Shown here in pieces: positions 45,161 to 54,026 of a stretch of 64,000 nucleotides of DNA. Within the stretch, counting starts at the first letter, position 1. Every line of letters begins with the position of its first letter. The position numbers and the translations under genes were made by a program. The stretch lies in assembly GCF_000813845.1 (NCBI RefSeq), contig NZ_JWTB01000031.1:42099-106098 (forward strand), in the 5' to 3' direction. Source of the stretch: Pseudarthrobacter phenanthrenivorans (GTDB taxonomy: Bacteria; Actinomycetota; Actinomycetes; Actinomycetales; Micrococcaceae). The notes under the pieces were generated by a model. It was not told the DNA's origin and searched no databases. It saw only the letters and a program-made list of their open reading frames with translations.

Positions 45161-45762
45161 GCGCGCCGGAGCAGTTGGCCGCCAACTGGGAAAAGACGTT
45201 CACGGCGACGACGGCGGACCAGACCCACGCGTTCGGCAGGCGCCTGGCGGAGGTACTTCGGGCCGGGGACCTGCTGGTGCTGTCCGGCGAGCTGGGTGCC
45301 GGGAAGACGACCTTCACCCAGGGCCTGGGGGAGGGGCTAGGCGTGCGCGACGGCATCATCTCGCCCACGTTCGTCCTGGTGCGGATCCACCCCAACCTGC
45401 CGGACGGCCCGCGCCCCGGCGGCCCGGACCTGGTGCATGTTGACGCGTACCGGCTGGGCTCGGCCGCGGAGGTGGACGACATCGACCTCGAAAACACCAT
45501 GGACTCATCCGTGACCGTCGTGGAATGGGGCCACGACCGGGTGGAACACCTGAGTGAGAGCCGGCTGGAAATCGACCTGCACCGTGCCATCGGGCTGGAT
45601 GCCGGCACGCGTGGTGCCGGATCCCCGGAGGCCTTGCCGGGAGACCTCGACTTCGACGCCGAAGACACCGACGAGCCCCGCACCATCGTGATGCGCGGGT
45701 ACGGGCCGCGGTGGACATCCGCTCCCGAACTGGGCAGCAGGGACGGGGAAGCCCCGTGCTGA
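45157..45762 (+). CDS. tsaE: tRNA t6A37 synthesis ATPase TsaE
   Basis: 201 residues. The P-loop GELGAGKTT is at 44-52, followed by TQGLGEGLGV, ISPTFVLV and the late VEWGHDRVEHL of TsaE. It is longer than the usual 150 residues because of a C-terminal extension (from about 150) of unknown role. TsaE hydrolyses ATP to recycle the TsaB-TsaD complex that adds threonylcarbamoyl to A37 of tRNAs. Coupled to alr by a 4-bp overlap. Confidence 0.94.
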   Translation: MSAPEQLAANWEKTFTATTADQTHAFGRRLAEVLRAGDLLVLSGELGAGKTTFTQGLGEGLGVRDGIISPTFVLVRIHPNLPDGPRPGGPDLVHVDAYRLGSAAEVDDIDLENTMDSSVTVVEWGHDRVEHLSESRLEIDLHRAIGLDAGTRGAGSPEALPGDLDFDAEDTDEPRTIVMRGYGPRWTSAPELGSRDGEAPC

Positions 45763-46427
45763 TCCTCGCCATCGACACCTCTGCCGTGGCCAGCGCAGCG
45801 CTGGTCTCGGATGATGCCCCGGAAAGCGTGGTGGCCGGCTTCGCCACCGAGGACACCCGCAGCCACGCCGAGGTCCTGGCCCCGGGAATCCACTGCATGC
45901 TCGCCTCGGCAGGCGTCCGCGGACAGGATGTGGACGCCCTGGTGGTAGGGGTTGGGCCCGGCCCCTTCACCGGGCTCCGCTCCGGCATTGCCACCGCCCG
46001 TACCCTGGCCTTCGTCTGGGGCAAGCCCCTGCACGGGCTGATGAGCCTGGACGCCGTGGCGTTGGAGGTGGCGGAATCCACCGCCGCCGAGCCCGAGTTC
46101 CTGGTGGTGACCGATGCCCGCCGCAAGGAGGTCTACTGGGCCCGCTACAGCCTGGGCGGCGGCCAGCTGCCCGTGCTCGAGGACGGCCCGCACGTTGGCT
46201 TCGCGGCCGACCTGCCTGACCTTCCGGCCTTCGGGGCAGGCGCCGGCCTGTACGCCGACGTGCTGAAGGCCCATCCGGAGTTCGCCATGGAGCAGCCGGA
46301 CGCGCTGTACCTGGGCCAGTTTGCCCTGGCCCGGCTGGCCTCCGGCGGCACCCTGCTGGATTCCACCCCCCTGTACCTGCGCGAATCGGACGCCCAGGTG
46401 CCCGGACCACGGAAGCGGGCCCTATGA
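45756..46427 (+). CDS. tsaB: tRNA t6A37 synthesis protein TsaB
   Basis: 223 residues from GTG 45756, seven bases before the end of tsaE and preceded by GGGGAAG. VLILAIDTSAVASAALV starts the ASKHA fold; VVGVGPGPFTGLRSGIATARTLAF is the TsaB signature. TsaB is a non-catalytic partner of TsaD. The end overlaps the rimI ATG by four bases. Confidence 0.94.
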   Translation: MLILAIDTSAVASAALVSDDAPESVVAGFATEDTRSHAEVLAPGIHCMLASAGVRGQDVDALVVGVGPGPFTGLRSGIATARTLAFVWGKPLHGLMSLDAVALEVAESTAAEPEFLVVTDARRKEVYWARYSLGGGQLPVLEDGPHVGFAADLPDLPAFGAGAGLYADVLKAHPEFAMEQPDALYLGQFALARLASGGTLLDSTPLYLRESDAQVPGPRKRAL

Positions 46428-46954
46428 GCGCCACCGAGGATCCGCGGATGGCGGGAATCACCATCCGCGACATGACGCTGGACGACGTGCCCGCCGTCGG
46501 CCTGCTGGAACACCAGCTCTTCCCCATTGATGCGTGGCCTGTGCAGATGTTCCTGGACGAGCTGTCCCAGCCGGACACCCGCCGCTACCTGGTGGCGGAA
46601 GCCGGCGACGGCATCGTGGGCTATGCCGGCCTGATGTGCATCGAGCCCATCGCGGACGTCCAGACCATCGCCGTCGTCCCCGATTATGAAGGGCGGGGCA
46701 TCGGCACCACGCTGCTCACGCAGCTCATCGACGAGGCCAGGCACCGGGGCGCCGCGGATGTCCTGCTCGAGGTCCGGGCCGACAACCCGCGCGCACAGCA
46801 GCTCTACCGGCGCTTTGGCTTCGAGCAGATCCACATCCGCCCCCGCTACTACCGCGACGGCGTGGACGCCCTCATCATGCGGCTCCAGCTCGCGGGAGTG
46901 GAACCGGCTGCCGACATCGACGGTGACCAAGCAACGGAAGCAGGCCAGCCATGA
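46424..46954 (+). CDS. rimI: Ribosomal-protein-alanine N-acetyltransferase
   Basis: 176 residues, GNAT fold. Acetyl-CoA loop [20 protein letters not shown], then [22 protein letters not shown] and [16 protein letters not shown] typical of RimI next to tsaB/tsaD. A role in acetylating S18 is known for E. coli; actinobacterial RimI may have broader targets. Overlaps both neighbours by four bases. Confidence 0.93.
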   Translation: MSATEDPRMAGITIRDMTLDDVPAVGLLEHQLFPIDAWPVQMFLDELSQPDTRRYLVAEAGDGIVGYAGLMCIEPIADVQTIAVVPDYEGRGIGTTLLTQLIDEARHRGAADVLLEVRADNPRAQQLYRRFGFEQIHIRPRYYRDGVDALIMRLQLAGVEPAADIDGDQATEAGQP

Positions 46955-48042
46955 ACCGGACAGAGCCCCTGGTCCTGGGCATCGAATCCTCCTGCGACGA
47001 AACCGGCGTGGGCGTGGTCCGCGGCACCACGCTCCTGACCAACACGGTGTCCTCCTCCATGGACGAGCACGTCCGCTTCGGCGGCGTGATCCCGGAGATC
47101 GCCTCCAGGGCGCACCTGGACGCCTTCGTCCCCACCCTCGAGCAAGCACTCGCCGACGCCGGCGTGACCCTTGACGACGTGGACGCCATTGCCGTCACCT
47201 CCGGCCCCGGACTGGCCGGCGCACTCATGGTGGGTGTCTGCGCTGCCAAGGCGCTCGCCGTTGCCACCGGCAAGCCGCTCTACGCGATCAACCACCTGGT
47301 GGCGCACGTGGGCGTCGGGCTCCTGGATGACCGGGCCAGCGGCCGGAAGCAGGAGCTGCCGGAAAACCTCGGCGCCCTGCTGGTCTCCGGCGGCCACACC
47401 GAAATCCTGCGGATCAACAGCATCACCAGTGACGTTCAGCTGCTGGGCTCCACCATCGACGACGCCGCCGGCGAAGCCTATGACAAGGTGGCCCGCATCC
47501 TGGGGCTGGGGTACCCCGGAGGCCCCGCCATCGACAAGATGGCCCGCAGCGGCAACCCCAAGGCAATCCGCTTTCCCCGTGGCCTCACGCAGCCCAAGTA
47601 CATGGGCACCGCGGATGCCCCCGGACCGCACCGCTACGACTGGTCCTTCAGCGGGCTCAAGACCGCGGTGGCCCGCTGCGTGGAGCAGTTCGAGGCCCGC
47701 GGCGGGGAGATCCCCGTGGCCGACATCGCTGCGGCCTTCCAGGAGGCCGTGGTGGATGTGGTGTCGTCCAAGGCAGTCCTGGCCTGCCGCGAACACGGCA
47801 TCAAGGACGTCCTGCTGGGCGGGGGAGTGGCGGCCAACTCGAGGCTCCGGGAACTGACCGGGCAGCGCTGCGCGTCCGCCGGCATCCGGCTGCACGTGCC
47901 GCCACTGGACCTGTGCACGGACAACGGCGCCATGGTGGCCGCGCTCGGAGCCCAGCTGGTGATGGCCGGCGTGGAACCCAGCGGGATCGGCTTCGCCCCG
48001 GACTCGTCCATGCCCGTCACCTCGGTGTCGATCCCGGCCTGA
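46951..48042 (+). CDS. tsaD: tRNA N6-threonylcarbamoyladenosine transferase TsaD
   Basis: 363 residues. [43 protein letters not shown], the iron-binding [16 protein letters not shown] and [14 protein letters not shown] mark the ASKHA fold of TsaD/Kae1. It transfers threonylcarbamoyl-AMP to tRNA A37. Last gene of the alr operon, followed by a two-tier stem-loop terminator. Confidence 0.97.
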   Translation: MNRTEPLVLGIESSCDETGVGVVRGTTLLTNTVSSSMDEHVRFGGVIPEIASRAHLDAFVPTLEQALADAGVTLDDVDAIAVTSGPGLAGALMVGVCAAKALAVATGKPLYAINHLVAHVGVGLLDDRASGRKQELPENLGALLVSGGHTEILRINSITSDVQLLGSTIDDAAGEAYDKVARILGLGYPGGPAIDKMARSGNPKAIRFPRGLTQPKYMGTADAPGPHRYDWSFSGLKTAVARCVEQFEARGGEIPVADIAAAFQEAVVDVVSSKAVLACREHGIKDVLLGGGVAANSRLRELTGQRCASAGIRLHVPPLDLCTDNGAMVAALGAQLVMAGVEPSGIGFAPDSSMPVTSVSIPA

Positions 48043-48067
48043 AACCAGCGGCCCCGGCCGGCCGCCG

Positions 48068-48141
48068 CGGGGCACTTTGGCGGGCCGCCGTCGTCCCTTA
48101 CGACGGCGGCCGGCGTGTCCGCGTCCAAGTGCCCCGTTTTT
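48068..48141 (+). terminator. Two-tier terminator of the alr-tsaD operon
   Basis: An outer stem (CGGGGCACTTTGG at 48068-48080 with CCAAGTGCCCCG at 48125-48136, one bulge) encloses a perfect 11-bp inner stem (GCCGCCGTCGT at 48084-48094 with ACGACGGCGGC at 48100-48110). TTTTT follows at 48137-48141. Confidence 0.8.
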
Positions 48142-48165
48142 GCGTCGAATTTCGGGGCGGACCGC

Positions 48166-49317
48166 TCAGGCGGTGGGGCCGTTGCGCATCTGCTTGACCA
48201 GGTCCAGCACCACGGCCTGCAGGTTCCCGCCGTTCTCCGCGGCCACACGGCGCTGGCGCTGGTATCCGGCGCCGCGGCGGATGATCTTCTCGACGTCGGC
48301 AAGTTCGTCAGCGCAGCGCAGCTTGGCCGCCACCGGCTCCAGCCGGTTCAGCGTCTCCAGCAGGTGGTCCGTGACCAGCTGCTCCCGGCCCGCGGCGTCC
48401 AGGATGATGATGGCGTCCATGCCGTAACGGGCGGCGCGCCACTTGTTCTCCTGCACGTGCCATGGCGGCATGGTGGGAATGGTGCCGCCGTTGTCCAGGG
48501 TGGTGGAGAACTCGTCCACCAGGCACTGGGTGAGGGCCGCGATCGCCCCCACTTCCTCCAGCGTGGCCAGACCGTCGCAGATCCGCATCTCAATGGTGCC
48601 AAGGGCCGGCACGGGCCGGATGTCCCACCGGATCTCCGAGATGGTGTCGATGACCCCGGTGGTGAACATGTCCTGCACGTAGGACTCGTACTCCGCCCAG
48701 GACGTGAACTGGAAAGGCAGGCCGGCGGTGGGGAGCTGCTGGAACATCAGCGCCCGCTGCGAGGCGTAGCCGGTGTCCTCGCCGCCCCAGAACGGGCTTG
48801 ACGCGGAGAGCGCCTGGAAGTGCGGGAAGTAGTTGACCAGGCCGTCCAGCACCGGGAGGGCCTTGTCGCGGCGGTCCAGGCCGACGTGCACATGGACGCC
48901 GTAAATGACCATCTGCCGGCCCCACCACTGGGTCCGGTCGATGAGCTTCGCGTACCGGGCCTTGTCCGTCACCGGCTGCAGCTGCGGCGGGCTGAACGGG
49001 TGGCTGCCGGCGCAGAACAGTTCCACGCCCATGGGATCGGTGATCTCGCGGACCGCGGCCACGGAGCGGCTGAGGTCCTCCTTGGCTTCGGCGGCTGTTT
49101 CGCAGATGCCGGTGACCAGTTCCACCGTGTTCAGCAACAGTTCCTGCTTGATGTGCGGGTGCTCGTCGTCCTCATTGAGTTCCGGGTGGCGGGAGGCCAC
49201 GCCGCGGAGGACCTGGTTGGCGACGGAGGCGAGCTCGCCAGTTTTTCCGTCCACCAGTGCCAGTTCCCACTCAACACCGAGGGTTGACTGCCTCGATGGG
49301 GCGAAGTCGATCTTCAC
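48166..49317 (-). CDS. Carboxylate-amine ligase, YbdK/glutamate-cysteine ligase 2 family
   Basis: 383 residues. STLGVEWELALVD and HIKQELLLNTVEL (Glu metal ligands), GSHPFSPP, YGVHVHVGL and RWDIRPVPALGTIEMRICD match the GCS2 fold. E. coli YbdK has weak glutamate-cysteine ligase activity; the role in mycothiol-using actinobacteria is unsettled. The gene converges on the tsaD operon. The ATG is preceded by AAGGAAG at a slightly long distance. Confidence 0.92.
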   Translation of the reverse strand: MKIDFAPSRQSTLGVEWELALVDGKTGELASVANQVLRGVASRHPELNEDDEHPHIKQELLLNTVELVTGICETAAEAKEDLSRSVAAVREITDPMGVELFCAGSHPFSPPQLQPVTDKARYAKLIDRTQWWGRQMVIYGVHVHVGLDRRDKALPVLDGLVNYFPHFQALSASSPFWGGEDTGYASQRALMFQQLPTAGLPFQFTSWAEYESYVQDMFTTGVIDTISEIRWDIRPVPALGTIEMRICDGLATLEEVGAIAALTQCLVDEFSTTLDNGGTIPTMPPWHVQENKWRAARYGMDAIIILDAAGREQLVTDHLLETLNRLEPVAAKLRCADELADVEKIIRRGAGYQRQRRVAAENGGNLQAVVLDLVKQMRNGPTA

Positions 49318-49407
49318 ACGCTTCCTTACTGTCCGGTTTGCCGCTGGCTGATGCCGCTCACAGGCTGCGCCGGCTGGCGAACGGGTGGTTCAAGTCTAGT
49401 GCAGGGG

Positions 49408-49413
49408 TAGCAT
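49408..49413 (+). promoter_or_regulatory. -10 box for leaderless GH3 transcript
   Basis: TAGCAT, seven bases, then ATG 49421. It lies in the 103-bp divergent gap to ybdK. Confidence 0.55.
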
Positions 49414-49420
49414 CGTATTG

Positions 49421-51154
49421 ATGGCCCCGTTCCTGCTGCGTCACAGCGCCGCCAAAACCAGTTCTGCCAAATCCTTCCCCCTCCTCCTGGCCCTGTCGGC
49501 CCTTGCCCTGGCTTCCTGCACGGCCTCCCCAACGTCCGCACCGCCGTCGGCCGCCACGACGGCCAGCACCGCCTCCCCTTCCGCGCCGGAAAGTACGACG
49601 CCGGCACCTCCTGCGGCGTCACCCTCACCTGACGCGGGTTCCCGGCCCCTTGGGTGGGGACCGGAGCAGCGGGACCAGGAGGCCGCAGCCGCCGCGGTCA
49701 AGGCCATGACCCCTGAGGAGAAGGCCGGGCAGGTCCTGCTTCCGTTCTACAAGGGCAGCCAGGTGGAGGCCCATGCCGCTCTCATCCAGCGGCTGCACCT
49801 GGCCGGCAGCATCATTATGGGCGACAACGTTCCGCGCGGCCCGCAGGGCGGGGTGGATGTGGCGGCCATGGCCGCTGTGAACCAGCGGCTGCAGCAGGCC
49901 ACGTCCGCCGACGGCCGGAGCTGGCCGGGGATCATCGGTGTGGACCAGGAAGGCGGGGCCGTGGCACGCCTCGGCGCCCCGCTCACCGAGTGGCCCACCC
50001 CGATGAGCTACGGCGCCGCCAACAACCCGGCGCTCACGCGCGAGGCCGGCAAGGGCCTGGCTGCCGAGCTGGTGCCCCTGGGTTTCGACCTCGACTTCGC
50101 TCCGGATACGGATGTCACGATCGGCCCCGGAGACCCCACCATCGGTGCCCGCTCCATGTCCGCGGATCCTGCGGCGGCCGCAGCCCACGGGGTGGCCTTC
50201 TCCCAGGGCATGCTGGACGCTGGGGTCCTTCCCACCGTGAAGCATTTCCCCGGCCACGGCTCCGTCACCACGGACTCCCACCTCAGCCTGCCCGTCCAGC
50301 CAGCCGGCATCGACCAATTGCGGGGCAGGGACTGGAAGCCCTTCCAGGCCGCGGTGGACGCCGGGCTGCCCATCGTCATGACCGGGCACATCGCCGTGCC
50401 CGCGCTGGAACCCGGCGTCCCGGCGTCGCTCTCGGCGCCAAGCTATGCCGCACTGCGCAGCCTGGGATTCAAAGGCGTGGCGGTGACGGACGCTCTGAAC
50501 ATGGGCGCCGTGGACAACCAGTACCCGGCAGGCGCGGCCGCCGTGAAAGCGCTGGCCGCCGGCGCGGACCTGCTGCTGATGCCCGCCGACGTCGAACAGG
50601 CGCACGCCGCCATCCTCCAGGCGCTGGCGGCCGGGACCCTTCCCGCTGCCCGCCTGGATGAGGCCGCGCAGCGGGTGGCCACCATGATGATCTGGCGTGC
50701 CCGCAGCACGCCACCGGCGGGGACACCCGGCGCAGGTGCGCCCGCCGGAAGCGGGGCAGCCCTGTCCGCCCAGGTCTCGGCGTCAGCCGTCACGGTCCTG
50801 GCCGGCCCCTGCGGCGGACCGCTGGTGCCGGGCTCGGTGCGGGTGGCCGGCGGGGGACCGGGCGACCGGGAGCGCTTCGAAGCCGCGGCCGCCCGTGCCG
50901 GACTCGGTGTGGGATCAGGGCCGCTGGTGAACCTCATCGGTTTTGGCGGCAAACCGGCCGGCGGGGACATCGCCGTTTCCCTCGACGCTCCGTGGCCGCT
51001 CCAGGGGTCCAGCGCACCGGTCAAGCTGGCGCTGTACGGGCGCACGGACACCGCCTTCGACGCGCTCGCCGCCGTCCTTGCCGGAAAGGCTGCCGCCCCC
51101 GGGAAGCTGCCCGCCGCCGTCGGGCCCTTTCCCGCAGGAACCGGCTGCCCCTGA
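49421..51154 (+). CDS. Glycoside hydrolase family 3 lipoprotein (NagZ-like)
   Basis: 577 residues. Signal peptide with lipobox LASC (Cys about 33), a Pro/Thr/Ser-rich linker (35-80), then a GH3 domain: GIIGVDQEGGAVARL, FAPDTDV, GARSMSADP, the NagZ motif KHFPGHG followed by TTDSH (catalytic His/Asp loop), and GVAVTDALNMGAV (nucleophile Asp). It probably removes N-acetylglucosamine from wall fragments outside the cell. The C-terminal 140 residues, Ala/Gly/Pro-rich, have no recognised fold. Confidence 0.9.
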   Translation: MAPFLLRHSAAKTSSAKSFPLLLALSALALASCTASPTSAPPSAATTASTASPSAPESTTPAPPAASPSPDAGSRPLGWGPEQRDQEAAAAAVKAMTPEEKAGQVLLPFYKGSQVEAHAALIQRLHLAGSIIMGDNVPRGPQGGVDVAAMAAVNQRLQQATSADGRSWPGIIGVDQEGGAVARLGAPLTEWPTPMSYGAANNPALTREAGKGLAAELVPLGFDLDFAPDTDVTIGPGDPTIGARSMSADPAAAAAHGVAFSQGMLDAGVLPTVKHFPGHGSVTTDSHLSLPVQPAGIDQLRGRDWKPFQAAVDAGLPIVMTGHIAVPALEPGVPASLSAPSYAALRSLGFKGVAVTDALNMGAVDNQYPAGAAAVKALAAGADLLLMPADVEQAHAAILQALAAGTLPAARLDEAAQRVATMMIWRARSTPPAGTPGAGAPAGSGAALSAQVSASAVTVLAGPCGGPLVPGSVRVAGGGPGDRERFEAAAARAGLGVGSGPLVNLIGFGGKPAGGDIAVSLDAPWPLQGSSAPVKLALYGRTDTAFDALAAVLAGKAAAPGKLPAAVGPFPAGTGCP

Positions 51155-51240
51155 CCCAGCCAAGTACCCCGAACTGCTGTTTGGAGGCGTCTCAGCGGCA
51201 CATGGCGCTACCGGCTGGGCGGGACCGCTTTAATGGTCAG

Positions 51241-52059
51241 GTGCCCATTCTGAATAAAGACATGACCCTCTGCATCTCGCTCTCGGCCCGGCCCAGCAAC
51301 AACGGGACCAGGTTCCACAACCACCTCTACGGGCAACTGGACCTGAACTGGATCTACAAGGCGTTTGCGCCCACCAACCTCGAACAGGCCATCGCCGGCG
51401 TGCGGGGCCTGGGCATCCGCGGCTGCGCCATCTCCATGCCGTACAAGGAGGATGTCATCGCGCTGGTGGACGAGATGGACCCCTCCGCCAAGGCCATCGA
51501 CTCGGTGAACACCATCGTGAACACCGACGGCCACCTCAAGGCCTACAACACCGACTACACCGCCATCGAGCAACTGCTGGCATCCAACAACGTCCCCGCC
51601 GGCTATTCGGTGCTGGTCCAGGGGGCCGGCGGCATGGCCAAGGCCACGGTCGCTGCCCTCCGGGACGCAGGCTTCACGGACGTCACCGTCATCGCCCGGA
51701 ACGAGGCTGCCGGGCGCGCGCTCGCCGACCAGTACGGGTTCCAATGGCGGGCAGCACTCGACGGCGGCACGGCGGACCTGATCATCAACGTCACGCCGCT
51801 GGGCATGGCCGGAGGCGCCGACGCGGAAACGCTGTCCTTCCCGGCTGAGGCCATCGACGCTGCCCGCCTGGTGTTCGACGTGGTGGCGCTGCCCGCCGAA
51901 ACCCCGCTGATCCGTGCCGCCCGCGCGGCGGGTAAGCCCGTGATCACCGGCGCCGAGGTGGCCACCATCCAGGCCCTGGAGCAGTTCGTCCTCTACACCG
52001 GAGTACGGCCCACGCCGGAGCAGGTGCGCGCCGCCGAGGAGTTCATGCGCGCCCAGTAG
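51241..52059 (+). CDS. Shikimate-dehydrogenase-like protein (HI0607/SDH-L type)
   Basis: 272 residues from GTG 51241; ATG 51262 is an alternative start. LCISLSARPSNNGTRFHNHLYGQL and GIRGCAISMPYKED resemble the SDH-like HI0607 group rather than classic AroE. The conserved Lys (MPYKED) and Asp (NTDY) are kept; VLVQGAGGMAKATVAAL binds NADP. Activity on shikimate may be low in this subfamily. TTTAAT lies five bases before the GTG. It is followed by a convergent methyltransferase gene 26 bp later. Confidence 0.85.
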   Translation: MPILNKDMTLCISLSARPSNNGTRFHNHLYGQLDLNWIYKAFAPTNLEQAIAGVRGLGIRGCAISMPYKEDVIALVDEMDPSAKAIDSVNTIVNTDGHLKAYNTDYTAIEQLLASNNVPAGYSVLVQGAGGMAKATVAALRDAGFTDVTVIARNEAAGRALADQYGFQWRAALDGGTADLIINVTPLGMAGGADAETLSFPAEAIDAARLVFDVVALPAETPLIRAARAAGKPVITGAEVATIQALEQFVLYTGVRPTPEQVRAAEEFMRAQ

Positions 52060-52085
52060 CGGCTGGGTTTCCGCGCCGGCCCGGC

Positions 52086-53345
52086 TTACGCCGCCGCGGC
52101 CGGGACGGGTTCCACCACGATGGCCACCCGGTCCTCCCCGATGCGGGTCAGGACCAGGGTGGCTGTCTTTCCGGTGCCCTTCTTGCCGGAATTCCTGGCG
52201 CCGGGGAGCAGCTGCTTCCGCAGCTCTTCCGGCGTCACGGCGGTGCCGCGCTTCTTGATGTCCAGCACCGTGATGCCCTCCTGCTTCACCCAAGCCTTGA
52301 GCGCCTTCACGTTGTAGGGCATCACCTGCAGGACCCTGTAGGCCCTGGCGAACGGGGTCTGGACCAGTTCCGGGGCGCAGATATAGGCAATGTGCTCGTC
52401 CACCAGGTGGCCGCCCAGCTGCAGGGCCACGTCCGCCACCAGGCCGGCGCGGATCACGGCGCCGTCGGGCTCATAAAGGTAACCGTCCACCGGTCCCACG
52501 GGGGCGGCGGGGCCGGCGCCGAAGTCATCTGCGCTGCCCAGTTCGGCGGGGCCCTGCGCACCCAGGACCAGGGCGGCACGGCGGACGCCGGGCCTGCGGA
52601 CCGCGTTGAACCAGAGGGTCACCTCGGTGACGTCCCCGGACACGGACACCCACTGCGCCTCGCAGCCGGCGGGCACGGACTCGTGCGGCATGCCGGGACC
52701 CATCTTCACGCCCACCGCCTTGCCGTCCGCCGCCAGCGACTCCACGAAGGACAACGGCGGGGAAAATGCCTCAGGATCCCAGATCCGCTTGGTGCCGGAA
52801 GTGGAGGTGGTCCGGCGGGCCGGATCCAGCCACACGCCGTCCACCCCTTCCAACGGGACGGACACGGCGTCGGCGTGGACCACGGTGGCGTTGGGAAACG
52901 GGATCAGGTTCACCGTGGCGCACGCCGCGGTGGTTTCATCCATTTCCACCGCGGTCACGTCGATGTCCAGCGACGCCAGGGCCAGGGAATCGGCACCCAG
53001 CCCACAGCCCAGGTCGGCCACCTTGCGGATCCCGGCGGCGGCGAACCGCTGCGCGTGGTGTGCGGCCACGTTCAGGCGCGTAGCCTGCTCCAGTCCGGCC
53101 TGCGTGAAGAGCATCTGGCCGGCGAATTCGCCGAACTTTGCCTGCGCTTTGGTCCGGAGCCGGGACTGGGTCAGGACGGCGGTGACCAGTTCCGCCGGAT
53201 GCCCTGCCTTCCGGAGCGCGGCGTTGAGCTCGAACGAGTCCTCATCCCGGTAGGGGCCCAGGGATGCCAGCAACTCCCAGCCTTCAGGGGTCAGCAGCGG
53301 TGCAATGTGGTCCTGTGCCATCTGGTCTTGGGGAGCATGAGCCAT
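52086..53345 (-). CDS. Class I SAM-dependent methyltransferase with THUMP-like C-terminal domain
   Basis: 419 residues from ATG 53343-53345; a much longer frame upstream is not supported. SAM motif VADLGCGLGADSLALA (about residue 110) and WLDPARRT; the C-terminal region (from about 325, YICAPELVQTPFARAYRVLQ and VLDIKKRGTAVTPEELRKQL) is the THUMP-like domain seen in these actinobacterial proteins. The RNA or protein target is unknown. TAGGCT sits seven bases before the ATG. Confidence 0.85.
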   Translation of the reverse strand: MAHAPQDQMAQDHIAPLLTPEGWELLASLGPYRDEDSFELNAALRKAGHPAELVTAVLTQSRLRTKAQAKFGEFAGQMLFTQAGLEQATRLNVAAHHAQRFAAAGIRKVADLGCGLGADSLALASLDIDVTAVEMDETTAACATVNLIPFPNATVVHADAVSVPLEGVDGVWLDPARRTTSTSGTKRIWDPEAFSPPLSFVESLAADGKAVGVKMGPGMPHESVPAGCEAQWVSVSGDVTEVTLWFNAVRRPGVRRAALVLGAQGPAELGSADDFGAGPAAPVGPVDGYLYEPDGAVIRAGLVADVALQLGGHLVDEHIAYICAPELVQTPFARAYRVLQVMPYNVKALKAWVKQEGITVLDIKKRGTAVTPEELRKQLLPGARNSGKKGTGKTATLVLTRIGEDRVAIVVEPVPAAAA

Positions 53346-53352
53346 GGGTTCC

Positions 53353-53391
53353 AGCCTAGTGGAGGAGCGCGTACGGGGATGCGGATACTGT
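53353..53391. promoter_or_regulatory. Paired divergent -10 boxes, both leaderless
   Basis: TAGGCT (53358-53353, minus strand) is seven bases before the methyltransferase ATG 53345. TACTGT (53386-53391, plus strand) is six bases before ATG 53398. The whole gap is only 52 bp, so the two promoters must share upstream sequence. Confidence 0.5.
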
Positions 53392-53397
53392 TGAACC

Positions 53398-53775
53398 ATG
53401 GATGAGAGCGCAGCCCCCGGGTCCACCGGCAGCCACGAGCCAGGGTCCCGCGGCATTGCCAGGTTCGCCCGCCCTGTCCTGATCGCCGCCTCGATAGTGG
53501 CCGTGGTCTGCATCGCCCTCCTGGTCATCATCTTCCTGCTGGACACCTTCAACGCCACGGTCTACTCCGTTGGCGGCCACGACATCCATGACGACACCCA
53601 GGAATCGCGGGATATCCGCGGACTGTACGACGGCGCGCGGACCGGGAGCATCTTCTTCCTGGTCACGGCGGTGCTCGCGGCAGCGGCGGCCGGCTGGGTG
53701 CTGTACCGCGAACGTCAGCAGGGTGGCGGCGACACCGACGGCGAGGACGTGCACTTCGAGGACCTGGGCCAGTAG
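53398..53775 (+). CDS. Small membrane protein of unknown function
   Basis: 125 residues. A Ser/Gly-rich cytoplasmic start, a first helix (PVLIAASIVAVVCIALLVIIFLL), an extracytoplasmic stretch containing HDIHDDTQESRDIRGLYDG, a second helix (GSIFFLVTAVLAAAAAGWVLY), and an acidic tail. I do not recognise a family. It fits a leaderless promoter and diverges from the methyltransferase gene. No terminator is seen before the groES control region. Confidence 0.7.
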   Translation: MDESAAPGSTGSHEPGSRGIARFARPVLIAASIVAVVCIALLVIIFLLDTFNATVYSVGGHDIHDDTQESRDIRGLYDGARTGSIFFLVTAVLAAAAAGWVLYRERQQGGGDTDGEDVHFEDLGQ

Positions 53776-53843
53776 CGAGTCCGCCGTGATGCCGGAAGGA
53801 CGGCGTCGGAAACCGCGAAAAGCAGTACGCCCATGACGAAACG

Positions 53844-53870
53844 TTGGCACTCACCTTGACCGAGTGCTAA
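53844..53870 (+). promoter_or_regulatory. CIRCE element 1 (HrcA operator)
   Basis: TTGGCACTC-N9-GAGTGCTAA, one change from the CIRCE consensus. It overlaps the -35 box of the groES promoter. Confidence 0.88.
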
Positions 53871-53884
53871 CCCTTACATAGAGT
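53856..53884 (+). promoter_or_regulatory. groES-groEL promoter
   Basis: TTGACC (53856-53861), a 17-base spacer, TAGAGT (53879-53884). It lies between and partly inside the two CIRCE elements, as expected for repression by HrcA. Confidence 0.65.
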
Positions 53885-53889
53885 CTTCA

Positions 53890-53916
53890 TTAGCACTCTC
53901 CCTAGGAGGGTGCTAA
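53890..53916 (+). promoter_or_regulatory. CIRCE element 2 (HrcA operator)
   Basis: TTAGCACTC-N9-GGGTGCTAA, one change from the consensus in the right arm. It sits just downstream of the -10 box, in the 5' leader. Confidence 0.85.
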
Positions 53917-54026
53917 CACATGAAGAGCTGCCAGCCAGGCTGCTGCCGGCACCGCGACGACGGTTTGCCAGCTACGGCGGAAAGCTTTCCAGTCCACGAA
54001 TTTGCTGACGAAAAGGAGAGGTCCGA

